64,000 nt of DNA from Marinobacter alexandrii (GTDB lineage Bacteria; Pseudomonadota; Gammaproteobacteria; Pseudomonadales; Oleiphilaceae). The notes below the pieces were generated by a model that saw only the letters and a list, made by a program, of their open reading frames with translations, was not told the origin of the DNA and did no database searches. Every line of letters starts with the position of its first letter. Positions within the stretch are counted from its first letter, which is position 1. Location: positions 412,001 through 476,000 of the forward strand of contig NZ_SWKM01000014.1 in assembly GCF_005871205.1 (NCBI RefSeq), given 5' to 3'. This document shows positions 40,640 to 49,670 of this stretch, piece after piece. Both the position numbers and the translations under genes were made by a program.

Positions 40640-41896
40640 TCAGGACGAGTAAATGTCTTTCAAACCGATGACTCGGTAGGTGTTGATCGTCTGGTCAATG
40701 GAATGGTGCCCCATCCATCGGGACAACTGGTGGACGGAGCAACCGTTGGCGAGGGCCTGAGTGGCTCCAGTGTGCCGAAGACAATCGGTTTTCCCGGCGA
40801 GCTCACGGAATCTACTAGCATCCTGCCACCGCCCCTGAGTCTCCAACACCTTTGCCGCACTTGTCATTGCGGTATGAACCATCAACTCAAGTTGACGCTT
40901 GGAAAGCGCGGTCTGCTGCCTACCGCGAAGAATGGGCGAGGTTTCGTGCGGTGAGGGCAGGGCCGGCAGATCCAGAAAGCGTCGATACCGCGCGATGTAC
41001 GGCCAAATGTCAGCCGGTACCGGTATCCATCGTAGCCGGCCCGATTTCCCTTCGATGCGAAGAAACCAGATTGTCCGGCCTTGCCTGCTGCGGGTAATAA
41101 AGTCCGCCATCCTGGGATAGCGGTCGTCATTGGACCGTAACCGGGGTACCCGAGCGAGGTCCGAAACTTGTAGGAACAGGGACTTGAGTAACACCACCGC
41201 AAACAGCGTCCGCTCCATCTTTGGACACTCCGCTGCCACTTTCTCCAGGTGCTTCACCAGGAAGGCCCACTGTGCCTCGGTGAGGACATTGTTGGCCGTA
41301 GTGCGGGAACGGGCCCTTGAGTGCGGTCCCCTTGGCAACAACGGATCCGGCAGTTCACTCAGATAACCGCTATGGCTCAGGTGCGATAGAAACGTGCGCA
41401 AGATCACCGGTGTCGAGTTCTGTGTCGCGGACTGGCGCTGCTGTGTTACGCATAAGAAAGGCCGCCAATCAGCGTTGCCCCAGCGGTCCTCTGCGCAGCC
41501 CCGGAAGCAGGCGAACCTGGCGCTACTTTGCCATGCAACCGGGGGGCTATCGCAAAACCTTAAAAAGGCCTCGATGTCTGCACCGTTTGCCTTCCGTATT
41601 GTTTTCTCAGCGATGCACCAGAGGTAATTCAAAAAGCGTTGAAGCACACCACGATAATACGAGTACGTACTCGGTTGGCCGACATAGTACTGCAGGAACC
41701 TTGCGGCCTGACGCCAGTCTTCACGGGCACCGTCCGGGCACCGTCTGACGAATTGCACCAAGGTCGGATAGTGACTCATGCGCTGGACCTGAGCGTCGAT
41801 ATGGGCTGGCGTGTCAAACAGCGGGTGACCGGGAAACGATGCCCGCCGGGTGACAGAGCTCCAGGTGCTCACGGCCGGATTCGGTCTTTTTGCCAT
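40640..41896 (-). CDS. Tyrosine recombinase, last gene of the Tn7-like operon, altered active site
   Basis: A 418-residue phage-integrase-type protein: a core-binding domain (about 40-180) and a C-terminal catalytic domain (about 200-410). The fold motifs are clear, but box I reads LFLQVSDLA, with Gln243 where the catalytic arginine should be, and box II reads DCLRHTGAT, with Asp371 in place of the usual histidine. Arg374, His397 (WMGHHS), Lys284 (EGKSG) and the nucleophile Tyr407 (TINTYRVIG) remain. It overlaps the upstream unknown gene by 28 bp, so it belongs to the transposition operon. It may be an unusual or inactive enzyme, possibly kept for DNA binding in target choice or for resolving cointegrates. 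Confidence 0.82.
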   Translation of the reverse strand: MAKRPNPAVSTWSSVTRRASFPGHPLFDTPAHIDAQVQRMSHYPTLVQFVRRCPDGAREDWRQAARFLQYYVGQPSTYSYYRGVLQRFLNYLWCIAEKTIRKANGADIEAFLRFCDSPPVAWQSSARFACFRGCAEDRWGNADWRPFLCVTQQRQSATQNSTPVILRTFLSHLSHSGYLSELPDPLLPRGPHSRARSRTTANNVLTEAQWAFLVKHLEKVAAECPKMERTLFAVVLLKSLFLQVSDLARVPRLRSNDDRYPRMADFITRSRQGRTIWFLRIEGKSGRLRWIPVPADIWPYIARYRRFLDLPALPSPHETSPILRGRQQTALSKRQLELMVHTAMTSAAKVLETQGRWQDASRFRELAGKTDCLRHTGATQALANGCSVHQLSRWMGHHSIDQTINTYRVIGLKDIYSS

Positions 41897-42489
41897 CGCT
41901 TTGAGTACCGGTGAAAGCCAGTTTCCACCCCTGGCCGAGATTCGATGGGGCGAAGGTTGGGGTGTTGGTTGATAAAATGCCTAATGAGCCGGGTATAGGA
42001 TGTACGAGGCATTCCCGGTGAGGGCACGTTCGCCACACAGGCGCCAGAATCCTGTGGACCGGCGATGTGGCGATGGAACGCCCGGCATTCCTGACCGGTA
42101 ATTGGGGGCCATGCCTCGCTCGCCCCGTTCAATGGGTGCGCCCTGACTAACGCCAGCGTCAGGGTCTCGTCCTGTCGACTCAGATAGTAGCCCCATCCAA
42201 CCGTCGACTCGGGAGGGCATTGGATCCACGGCGGGCAGTTGGAAGTTTGCCGCACAAACAGTAGGCGCTGCGATAGTAATAGAAAGTCCCGAAAGACGAG
42301 CAAGAGTGACCGGTAATAGAGGCGGGCAAAAACGGCGTCTGGCAGGTCATACACAGCCTGTTGTTCACTGCATCCGAGATAGGGTGTCAATGAGCTGCTA
42401 AGCGGCGCCTGCAACTCCCACAGGAACGGGTACCGGTCTTCGTTCAGGCCTGAGCCTGCCGGTTCCAGACTGTGTACCACGTGATCCAT
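41869..42489 (-). CDS. Unknown protein in the Tn7-like operon
   Basis: A 206-residue soluble protein with no family I recognise. The start overlaps the end of tniQ by 46 bp and the end overlaps the recombinase start by 28 bp, so it is tightly embedded in the operon. The first third is Leu-rich helical (YYRSLLLVFRDFLLLSQRLL); the second is rich in Pro and Cys (NCPPWIQCPPES) and the end is basic (KRWQKDRIRP). It could be a target-selection or recombinase-partner protein, since it sits between those genes. Because the frame overlaps tniQ heavily, the true start may be later. Confidence 0.6.
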   Translation of the reverse strand: MDHVVHSLEPAGSGLNEDRYPFLWELQAPLSSSLTPYLGCSEQQAVYDLPDAVFARLYYRSLLLVFRDFLLLSQRLLFVRQTSNCPPWIQCPPESTVGWGYYLSRQDETLTLALVRAHPLNGASEAWPPITGQECRAFHRHIAGPQDSGACVANVPSPGMPRTSYTRLIRHFINQHPNLRPIESRPGVETGFHRYSKRWQKDRIRP

Positions 42490-43409
42490 CCAGATACTGA
42501 GGGCCAGACAATAGGGGCAGGGGGGGGTAGGGATTGGAAATCGGCCACCCCCAGGAGCGAGTAGTCGTTGAGGGTCACCTTGTGACCTTTGGGCGTGTGT
42601 CGATCCACCGCCTGCACGATGGTTTTGATTGCCAGCGTATGGGCCCAGTGTCGAAGGCCTTGTCTTCGTTTCAGGAAGCGCCTGACGCCTCCGGTTCTCG
42701 TTGCGCCATGCGGGGAACTAAGCGTGCGACCGGCGCGATAGCGAAACACTCGAACGTTTGGGCCAAGCAGCGGCTGGAACGAGTGGTCGCTGGCACCAAG
42801 AGCGTTTAATCCGGCCAGCAGGTCGCCGTAGCTTGCGTCGGTCGGGTGGTACCGGGACCACTTAATGAGGGCCGATGGGACTGTCGGCATCAAGTCCATG
42901 CCATGGCCTTCCACGGCCGCAATCCGGGCATCTAAGTCTCCCAGGCAGTGAAAGGCCGAGGCAGGCGCGGCGATGCCGGCGTAGTCGGCAAAATCCGACA
43001 CTCTGGGGCAACCACAGGTTGCGCACCCACGGTTGGTCATTTCCCGTGGCCGGGGCCACGGACGCGAGCAGGCAGGGCAAGTGTCGGTCAGGCATGCGCC
43101 GTGGAGCGGGCATCGGGCCAACCAGGGCAGATTGAACAACGTGGAGTGGTACAAACTGCGAGCGCATTTCGGACACTGGCGACGGGGCTCCAGGTACTCC
43201 CTAGACAATCGGGGCAACCTGGGGTTGCTACACTTTGCCAGGAGGGCGTGCTCAAGCCCTGGCTTCGAATGGACTTGGGCCAGGAGTTGGTTACGAAGGA
43301 CGGAGCCGGCGACGCCGGGATTCACCGTCAGGAAGCGCCGCCAGACGGCATCGAGGCTCTCGTAAGGGCGCGCAAAAAACTTGCCGTGGCACAGCTGTGT
43401 TTTCGTCAC
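42444..43409 (-). CDS. tniQ: TniQ/TnsD-family target-selection protein
   Basis: A 321-residue TniQ-domain protein. It starts at a GTG overlapping the tnsC stop (GTGA), and opens FFARPYESLDAVWRRFLTVN, the usual TniQ N-terminal pattern (RP...ESL.SWL.R). A zinc-finger region follows: CPKCARSLYHSTLFNLPWLA, then CPLHGACLTDTCPAC, and a second CATCGC. In Tn7, Tn5053 and CRISPR-linked transposons TniQ/TnsD connects target DNA recognition with TnsC. The C-terminal part (about 150-321) is variable, as expected for target specificity. Size is closer to short TniQ than to Tn7 TnsD. Confidence 0.85.
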   Translation of the reverse strand: MTKTQLCHGKFFARPYESLDAVWRRFLTVNPGVAGSVLRNQLLAQVHSKPGLEHALLAKCSNPRLPRLSREYLEPRRQCPKCARSLYHSTLFNLPWLARCPLHGACLTDTCPACSRPWPRPREMTNRGCATCGCPRVSDFADYAGIAAPASAFHCLGDLDARIAAVEGHGMDLMPTVPSALIKWSRYHPTDASYGDLLAGLNALGASDHSFQPLLGPNVRVFRYRAGRTLSSPHGATRTGGVRRFLKRRQGLRHWAHTLAIKTIVQAVDRHTPKGHKVTLNDYSLLGVADFQSLPPPAPIVWPSVSGWITWYTVWNRQAQA

Positions 43410-44353
43410 CCGCGCCCCTCCACCTGTTTGGCCAGTACGCCGGCCAGCTGTATGCAGTCGTTGAGAATGCCATCGTCCACCCGCTGCACGCCAACGGCCG
43501 GCAAATAATCCACCAACAGCGCGTTCGTGCTGATGATGAAGTCCCCCATGCCCCAGCTTGACAACCGAAACTGCTTGGCCAGCACCCGATAACATCGCCA
43601 GAGATCCTGACTGAGCTCTGCTAACTGCCAACCGTTGGCGACCGCCTCTGGCAGCGCCCATTCGGTGTAGGTGGGTCCGTCTCCCGGCGGATAGCGAAGG
43701 CTGTCGTACTGGCCTAAGACCTGGGCCACCTCCCTGGCACTCACCAATCCCTGCAACAAACTGGTTTGTCTGAAAAAACGGCCAAAGATATGGGCATACT
43801 GCTGCGAGCGGACCCGCTCAAGCATGGGCCCACATTCCGAGTCGTTGCCCGCGAACAGCACCAGAAGATCAATGCCAAGCAGTCGCAATTTGTCGCTGAT
43901 TTCAGCAAAAACGTTAAACTGGCCCAGTTGGAGGCGCTGGACCTCATCCACCATCAGTACCACCACATCGACCTGATGCTCGTGAACGCTGTCGACCAAC
44001 ACATGGACAAAGCGATCAGACAGCGTATCGGCCACTTCTCGGCCATTAAGCGACAGTTGGGCACTGTGGCACAGCGCCCGTAATACCGCGGTGATGGTGT
44101 TGGTATCCCGGTCGGGGATAGAGACATAAAACGTAGGGACGCGTCGCTGGCCCCGCGTAACCAGCTTATTGCAAAGTGTCACGAGGGCCGTCGTCTTGCC
44201 GACCTGTGAGGGGCCCAGCAGAAGGGCTCCTCTCACACCGGTCCAAAGCCAGCGCTGGCAGTCCTCCCGCAGCCGCGCGATCGCGGGGGTTTCCAATCTT
44301 AACTGGCTGGGTTGCAGCAGGGGGTGCTGGGGCGCGTTAGTTCGTATCGTCAT
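43406..44353 (-). CDS. tnsC: TnsC/TniB-family transposition AAA+ ATPase
   Basis: A 315-residue AAA+ regulator. It has Walker A GPSQVGKTT (residues 47-55), Walker B VVVLMVDE (130-137) and sensor-type LLVLFAGNDSECG. It connects the target-selection protein with the transposase, controlling target immunity and activation. The ATG at 44353 has GGAGGA upstream and overlaps the 3' end of tnsB by 17 bp; the tniQ GTG start overlaps its own stop. The open frame extends far upstream inside tnsB, but without a start that makes sense. All expected motifs are intact. Confidence 0.9.
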   Translation of the reverse strand: MTIRTNAPQHPLLQPSQLRLETPAIARLREDCQRWLWTGVRGALLLGPSQVGKTTALVTLCNKLVTRGQRRVPTFYVSIPDRDTNTITAVLRALCHSAQLSLNGREVADTLSDRFVHVLVDSVHEHQVDVVVLMVDEVQRLQLGQFNVFAEISDKLRLLGIDLLVLFAGNDSECGPMLERVRSQQYAHIFGRFFRQTSLLQGLVSAREVAQVLGQYDSLRYPPGDGPTYTEWALPEAVANGWQLAELSQDLWRCYRVLAKQFRLSSWGMGDFIISTNALLVDYLPAVGVQRVDDGILNDCIQLAGVLAKQVEGRG

Positions 44354-46244
44354 GGGACGTTCCTCCGTGAATGAGAGCCGCGTAGCGTGCTCGTAGACCG
44401 GTTTGACTTGCGGTCGGGGCAGGGCGGGCGACGCCTGGCGAATCCTCCGCCGGCAGCACGACCGTCTGTCCCGGGGCAATCTCATGGGCCACCCGCAGCA
44501 ACTCCAGGGCCTTGGCGGGATCGTCGCCGCCGGCCAGCAACGCCCGGAAATAGGCCGACAGCGGATCCCGGACGCGCTTACCCTCGCGTCGCACCCAGCG
44601 AAACACCCGCCGACGCAGCATGATTCCGTGTTGAAAGCGGTACCAGGCGGGGGAGGCATAGAGCGTTCCCAAGGGCCGGCCTTGCAAGGTATAGGCCTCC
44701 AGGGTGCGGATATCGCGGCGGTCGTAGTGCACGTACAGGTGGGTATCGGTGACCGCATCGAGCAGGGTGCGGTTGGTGTATTTGGTGTACTCGAAATTGA
44801 CATACGCCTGATGATGGCAGTCCGCCGGACGATGGATCCGCAGCTGTTGGCGGTATTTGAAGGGTTGCCAGGCCGTGCGCTCGGCCTCACTGCGGTAGCA
44901 CAGGCACTGCTGTTCGCAGGCCAGGCGTACCAGCTCTAGCGGCGACAGGCCCAGCCGGTCGGCCTTGGGCGTGACGTTGTACTCGCTGAGCAGCACCTCA
45001 AGCGCTTCTTCCAACGTCCGTAAGCTGCAGGTGGGCGGTTTTGCACGATTGCGGGCCCCCTCGCGCCGCGCATCCTGAGGACCGGTCCCGCTGGTGGCCG
45101 CGAACCGGTGGGTGCAGTGGGTCGCGATGTAACCGAACACCGACTCCACCAGCGCGCGTCCCAGGGGGTTGCCCGACACGCTTTGATGAAACGTCGACCC
45201 CCACTGGTCACAAAGGGCCGTGGCGAGCGTATCGGCGACATGGAGCCATGCATTGTCCATCTCGACGATGCCCATGCTGACCAGCCCTGGCGCTTCCATG
45301 ACGGGAAACCCGGCGCCGGGGAGATAACTCAACCCCGGCGCGGTCAAGGGCAGCAGCGTCCGGCGCGTCAGGCAATTTGCCACCAATAACAGCATGTCGT
45401 CCTGGTTGGGGGCCGCGGTCAATGCGATCTGCCAGCCAAGCACGCAGTCGGAGAAACAATCGACCGCCACCAGAATGCTGGCTCGCTTGAGCCGCACCGG
45501 GTGACGCAGACCATCGACCTCCAGGTGCAAACGGTTTTCCACATCGAGCCGGTGCTCATCAATCTGGATGCGCTCGAAGACCCGGCCTGCGCCGCCCTTC
45601 TGCGTTCCCCGACCGGCTGGCGTCCCACGCTGGTGGCGCTCGGCTTGGACGCGCAGGACCAGTCGCTGGCCATAGCGCCGCACGGATTCATACGCCAGAT
45701 CATCGTTAGTGTAGGGGTAACGGTCCCGCGGCCAGCGCGCCTCGGCCAACAGCCGCTTGAATTCACCGTGCAAATCCCGGGGGGCGATCCGCTGGCTGTA
45801 GGGCGAGTCGGCCAACTTGGCCCGGACCATGGCGTCCAGGCCGTCCGCAAGCCCCGGCGCCTCGCGCAAGAGCCTCCGGAACGCGCACGCCGAGCCGGCG
45901 GCGTGGCGCCGGCCCACCTGCGGCAGCGGCGCCTTTCGCTCGCGTTGTCGCTGAGTGTTGTACGGCACCAGACCGTAGGTCAGGGCCGGCTCGCTCTCGG
46001 CGGGGCCGCCGAGGCAACGGTTGAGGATCTGGGTGACCCGGGCCGGGGTGACGGTGGCCTCAAGGGCCACCTCCTGTAGCGCTTGGCCCCGCAGGACGGC
46101 GCCGACCATCCGAAAGTTGCGACGAAATGCCTGCTGCTGCCGCGGTGGCAACGCATCCACCACCACCACCGGCCAGTCGTTGAGATCGGCGAGGGCGGGA
46201 TTGAGTTGAAGTCGCTGGTGCCAGGTCAGGTAGGTCAGGGCCAT
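44337..46244 (-). CDS. tnsB: TnsB/TniA-family DDE transposase
   Basis: A 635-residue Mu/Tn7-type DDE transposase. It has an N-terminal DNA-binding region (HTH-like, VALEATVTPARVTQILNR), then the RNase-H-like catalytic domain with the first Asp in IQIDEHRLD, the second in VEMDNAWLH and the Glu in LVESVFGYI, then a beta-barrel-type C-terminal domain. It cuts the 3' ends of the element and joins them to the target; together with TnsA it should give clean cut-and-paste excision. It overlaps tnsA by 10 bp and tnsC by 17 bp. Catalytic residues are complete, so the transposase is probably functional. Confidence 0.9.
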   Translation of the reverse strand: MALTYLTWHQRLQLNPALADLNDWPVVVVDALPPRQQQAFRRNFRMVGAVLRGQALQEVALEATVTPARVTQILNRCLGGPAESEPALTYGLVPYNTQRQRERKAPLPQVGRRHAAGSACAFRRLLREAPGLADGLDAMVRAKLADSPYSQRIAPRDLHGEFKRLLAEARWPRDRYPYTNDDLAYESVRRYGQRLVLRVQAERHQRGTPAGRGTQKGGAGRVFERIQIDEHRLDVENRLHLEVDGLRHPVRLKRASILVAVDCFSDCVLGWQIALTAAPNQDDMLLLVANCLTRRTLLPLTAPGLSYLPGAGFPVMEAPGLVSMGIVEMDNAWLHVADTLATALCDQWGSTFHQSVSGNPLGRALVESVFGYIATHCTHRFAATSGTGPQDARREGARNRAKPPTCSLRTLEEALEVLLSEYNVTPKADRLGLSPLELVRLACEQQCLCYRSEAERTAWQPFKYRQQLRIHRPADCHHQAYVNFEYTKYTNRTLLDAVTDTHLYVHYDRRDIRTLEAYTLQGRPLGTLYASPAWYRFQHGIMLRRRVFRWVRREGKRVRDPLSAYFRALLAGGDDPAKALELLRVAHEIAPGQTVVLPAEDSPGVARPAPTASQTGLRARYAALIHGGTSHDDTN

Positions 46245-46924
46245 GGCGTCAGCTCCAGATCAAAATCCAGTCGCTTGTCATGGAAGGGCGCCCGCACCCG
46301 GCCCCGGTGCATCAGCCGGTAGAGGGCAATCTCTCGGGTATAGGTGCGTTCCCGGGCGCCGCCGTCAATCAGCGCCCCCAGGGTTAGCCCTTGGGGCTGG
46401 CGCAACAGGGCTTCCCAGACCTGGGTTTCGGCCACGGTGGTGTCCCGCTCACCGGCGGCCACCAGCCGGCGCACCAGCTCCAGCCAGTTTTCCGCCGCTT
46501 GTTGCTGCTCGAGAATCCGTTCGTTGGCGACCACTTCAAACGCCACGTCATGGCGCGCAAAAAAAGCCGTCACCGGCCCCTGCAGCGCCTCGTCCATCCG
46601 GCCCTCCGGCTTGATTTCGACCACCCGGCGGCGGCCGTCCTCAACCACGTAGACGTCGGGGGTGTACCACTGCCGGCCCACCTGCAGCAGAAACGGCTGG
46701 GGGACGAACGCCGTCACCGCCGGGTTGCCTTCGAGCAGACCGGCGTGCAGGTATTCGGCACGGCTATGGAATTCGCTGCGGTGGGGGTGCTTGAGTAGAC
46801 GCTGCTGCCAGAAGTCGCAGTGGCTGCGGAACCGCCGGTTGGCACGGTGCTGAACCGGCTCCAGCGAGGGCAGGCGGACGTATGGGCCGACATCCGCCCC
46901 GGTATAAAGGTCAATAGAAGCCAT
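46235..46924 (-). CDS. tnsA: TnsA-family transposase endonuclease subunit
   Basis: A 229-residue restriction-fold endonuclease that cuts the 5' ends of Tn7-like elements. The catalytic pattern is visible: Glu57 (SRAEYLHAG), Asp90 (QWYTPDVYVV) and VVEIKPEG giving Glu103-x-Lys105. A C-terminal winged-helix-type region (AETQVWEALLRQPQGLTLGA) would contact TnsB/TnsC. First gene of a leftward operon, starting with ATG at 46924 behind AGGAGGAT. The presence of TnsA separates this element from Tn5053/Tn402-type replicative transposons. In Tn7-like elements the transposon end normally lies just upstream of tnsA, here somewhere in 46925-47160. Confidence 0.88.
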   Translation of the reverse strand: MASIDLYTGADVGPYVRLPSLEPVQHRANRRFRSHCDFWQQRLLKHPHRSEFHSRAEYLHAGLLEGNPAVTAFVPQPFLLQVGRQWYTPDVYVVEDGRRRVVEIKPEGRMDEALQGPVTAFFARHDVAFEVVANERILEQQQAAENWLELVRRLVAAGERDTTVAETQVWEALLRQPQGLTLGALIDGGARERTYTREIALYRLMHRGRVRAPFHDKRLDFDLELTPWP

Positions 46925-47161
46925 GGTGATCCTCCTAAGGAATCACGTGGGCGTCCTAACCTGTCGCTGCAGCTATTGTTATAGAATACGCTCCGGGCAC
47001 GTTTGAATAAAGGGGTAGGGTGTTGACGTTTACCAGTAGTTCGTCAACCGGCCCCCGTTTCTTGCGGTTTTCCCGGCCCTTGCCATACTGAAAGTATCGG
47101 AAGAGGGCGCTTTGCCAGGGCTTTAATTCCACCCAAAAATTGACAGAATCCCGGAGGGGAA

Positions 47162-47902
47162 ATGTCAAAATCCATCACCAGCGCGCGGTCATTTCCGCGA
47201 GATCGATCAAGCAAACGTCCGTTTGGATTCGAGGATCGGCCCGTAGTGTCGTTCCCGATCACCGAAGTGACCATCGATTGGGATCGGCTCATCGACAAGC
47301 GGCCGTTGTTGCTCGAGACTCTTAACACCATGCCCAAGTACCTGCTCAAACCCGAGGTACTGGACCTTCTAGAGACAGAGACCCACCCCATGCATCGGCT
47401 GATTCTGGATCTGATGTGGTGCACCGGCGCCCGGGTCTCCGAGGTGCTAGCGATCACGCCGGCCAGCTTCCATGATCGCGGGCGCGATTTTGGGGTGATC
47501 CTCAAAACGCTCAAACAAGGCGCCGGGCGGCCGAGCAAACGCAGCCTGCAGCGCTCGCCTAAGCGTTTCGTTCCGATTCTCGATCGGGACTTTCAAACCC
47601 GGATCCAGAGCTACCTGTGGATGGGGAAGTTTCGGAAGGACGAGCGGATCTTTCCGATCACTCGCCAAGCGGTCAGCGCCAACATCGACCGGCTGATTGA
47701 GCAGGTTGGGGGAGAGCCGCCGTTCAAGATCGGGTGCCACACCTTCAGGCATAGTTTTGCAGTCCATCTGCTTCTCCACGGCCGGCCGTTGAAGTTTGTG
47801 AGCCAGCTTCTGGGGCACAGAAGTGTCGAATCTACAGAGGTTTACACGAATGTGTTAACGTTCGATGGGGCGCATTTTTTGGAAGGCGTAGCGTTTCACT
47901 GA
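47162..47902 (+). CDS. Tyrosine recombinase (intact)
   Basis: A 246-residue tyrosine recombinase with a full catalytic set: Arg91 (CTGARVSEVL), His193-x-x-Arg196 (GCHTFRHSF), His219 (LLGHRSVEST) and Tyr228 (EVYTNV). It lacks a long N-terminal core-binding domain, so it is short for the family and may rely on the region before residue 50. ATG follows GGAGGGGAA. It is divergent from tnsA, with 237 bp between the starts. A truncated relative (about 80% DNA identity by eye over some 280 bp) lies in the chimeric remnant at 29757-30041, so this recombinase family has moved or recombined within the window more than once. Confidence 0.88.
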   Translation: MSKSITSARSFPRDRSSKRPFGFEDRPVVSFPITEVTIDWDRLIDKRPLLLETLNTMPKYLLKPEVLDLLETETHPMHRLILDLMWCTGARVSEVLAITPASFHDRGRDFGVILKTLKQGAGRPSKRSLQRSPKRFVPILDRDFQTRIQSYLWMGKFRKDERIFPITRQAVSANIDRLIEQVGGEPPFKIGCHTFRHSFAVHLLLHGRPLKFVSQLLGHRSVESTEVYTNVLTFDGAHFLEGVAFH

Positions 47903-48182
47903 ACTGGACAAATGCATATTCTGATCTTGTGGGAGCTAGGGCTATGCCTTCTCCAACCAGTTCTTTTTCCTGTCGCAGCACTAGCTCTGACATATTGGCC
48001 GTGCTCGGCTTTTAAATCATTACAGCATCTGCCCCAAGCAATACTCGCCAACTGTCCAAATCTCGCTAACGTCAATCTTAGACCAAAAAGATATGAACAT
48101 TGAAACGTTTAGCTTATGCAACAGACATCATCCGATATGACAGCTAAGATAGCGAAAACAATGCCTAATGGCGGAGTCACGG

Positions 48183-49667
48183 ATGACGAGCGGATTGCAT
48201 AAAGTCCTTATTAGCTGGATTGGGGGCAACGATTTAAAGGCGGTAGCCGACAAACAATCGGGCCCGATCTTATCGACGCTCAAAAATGCCGAAATTGATT
48301 CGGTTGAGTTGCTGTATTCCTATCCTCAAGCGGAGGTGGAGTCATACCTCTCATGGTTGCAGCAACGGGTCGATATCCCTATCAAGGCCACAGAAGCCAA
48401 GCTCAGCTCGCCGGTCAATTTTGGTGAGATTTATCTGGCTGTAGAGCCCGTCCTAAAAAAACTTTCGACTGCTGAAACCGAGTTATCGATTCTGTTAAGC
48501 CCTGGCACCCCTGCTATGCAAGCGGTGTGGATACTGCTCGGCAAAACCAGATTCCCGGCTGTCTTCTACCAGTCTTCGCGCGAGAGTGGAGTAGAGCGGG
48601 TAGAGATACCCTTCGAGCTTGCAGCAGAATTCGTTCCTGCCGTTTCCGAAATTTCAGATGCCAAATTGAATGCCCTGACCGATTCCCGGGTCCCCATCAA
48701 TGCGGCATTCGATAATATTGTCACCCAAAACCCGAGTATGCACGTGCTCAAACAGCAGGCGCAGATCCTTGCTGAACGTAACGTGCCAGTCCTGATTTAT
48801 GGCGAAACAGGCACGGGGAAGGAGTTGTTTGCCCGTGCCATCCACAATGCTAGCCCGCGTCGCGAGAAACCGTTTATTGCATTGAATTGCGGGGCCATTC
48901 CTGAAGAGCTGATTGATTCGACTCTCTTTGGCCACAAGAAGGGAGCCTTTACGGGAGCAGTCGCAGATCGTTCTGGTGTGTTCCAGCAGGCCGATGGCGG
49001 CACTTTATTCCTCGATGAGTTTGGTGAGTTGTCGCCACAATCGCAGGTTCGGCTGCTTCGTGTGTTACAGGAAGGCCGATTAGTCCCGGTAGGTAGTGAC
49101 AAAGAGCTGCCTGTGGATGTGCGCATCATCACCGCCACACATCGTAATCTCATGGAAGCGGTTGCAGATGGTCATTTCCGGGAGGATCTTTTCTACCGTG
49201 TGGCCGTCGGAGTTCTGCACCTGCCGCCTCTTCGTGCCCGCGAAGGTGACCTTTCGTTACTTGCAGATATGATGCTCAAAGCTCAGGGTGACCAGGATCC
49301 GGCGTTCTCCGGTAAGAAACTTTCCGCTGACGCAAAAAAAGTTATTCTTCAACACCCTTGGCGAGGTAATGTTCGGGAGCTTCGCTCCACTCTCGTAAGG
49401 GCAGCGCTCTGGAGTTCAGGCGAAAACATAACCGGTGCGGAATTACAGCAGGCACTATTCACTATGCCAGAGCGTGAGCCGGATCTACTCAATCATGATG
49501 TGAGTCAAGGTGTTGATCTAAATGGAATAATGGGCGAATTGGCTGCGCATTACATTCAGAATGCCATGGCCCACACTGCACAGAATAAAACGAAGGCTGC
49601 AAAACTTCTTGGCCTGAAAAGCCAGCAGACCTTGAGCAACTGGATCGAAAAATACGACATCGAATAA
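48183..49667 (+). CDS. RtcR/CARF-like sigma-54-dependent activator
   Basis: A 494-residue bacterial enhancer-binding protein. Residues about 1-165 form a Rossmann-type sensor like the CARF domain of RtcR, including ILLSPGTPAMQAVWILLG (compare the glycine-threonine ligand loop of CARF proteins). The AAA+ domain has Walker A GETGTGKE (from 207), the sigma-54-contacting loop GAFTGA (254-259) and TLFLDEFGE as Walker B. A Fis-type HTH ends the protein (KTKAAKLLGLKSQQTLSNWI). The ATG at 48183 is chosen because GCGGAG lies 6 nt upstream, inside the alternative 48168 start. RtcR responds to RNA-damage ligands and turns on RNA repair; here the neighbours are restriction and TerY-P genes. GG-N10-GC promoters at 49671 and 62160 are the likely targets. 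Confidence 0.85.
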   Translation: MTSGLHKVLISWIGGNDLKAVADKQSGPILSTLKNAEIDSVELLYSYPQAEVESYLSWLQQRVDIPIKATEAKLSSPVNFGEIYLAVEPVLKKLSTAETELSILLSPGTPAMQAVWILLGKTRFPAVFYQSSRESGVERVEIPFELAAEFVPAVSEISDAKLNALTDSRVPINAAFDNIVTQNPSMHVLKQQAQILAERNVPVLIYGETGTGKELFARAIHNASPRREKPFIALNCGAIPEELIDSTLFGHKKGAFTGAVADRSGVFQQADGGTLFLDEFGELSPQSQVRLLRVLQEGRLVPVGSDKELPVDVRIITATHRNLMEAVADGHFREDLFYRVAVGVLHLPPLRAREGDLSLLADMMLKAQGDQDPAFSGKKLSADAKKVILQHPWRGNVRELRSTLVRAALWSSGENITGAELQQALFTMPEREPDLLNHDVSQGVDLNGIMGELAAHYIQNAMAHTAQNKTKAAKLLGLKSQQTLSNWIEKYDIE

Positions 49668-49670
49668 AAA

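Larger units (their letters stand above)
40640..46924 (-). mobile_element. Tn7-like transposition module (tnsA-tnsB-tnsC-tniQ-orf-recombinase)
   Basis: Six same-strand genes with overlapping starts and stops. Gene content identifies a Tn7-like cut-and-paste transposon with an extra tyrosine recombinase. Ends, target-site duplication and cargo limits could not be located by eye. The DNA is visibly more GC-rich than the flanking 30-40 kb region. The interval given is the gene span, not the full element. Confidence 0.8.

Noticed and set aside
46956-47168. 70-codon minus-strand frame upstream of tnsA
   Set aside because: No ribosome site or domain; the interval more likely contains the transposon end and the promoters of tnsA and the divergent recombinase.
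47975-48000. GG/GC spaced motif upstream of the activator as a third sigma-54 promoter
   Set aside because: The spacing is nine rather than ten bases, which sigma-54 promoters do not tolerate.
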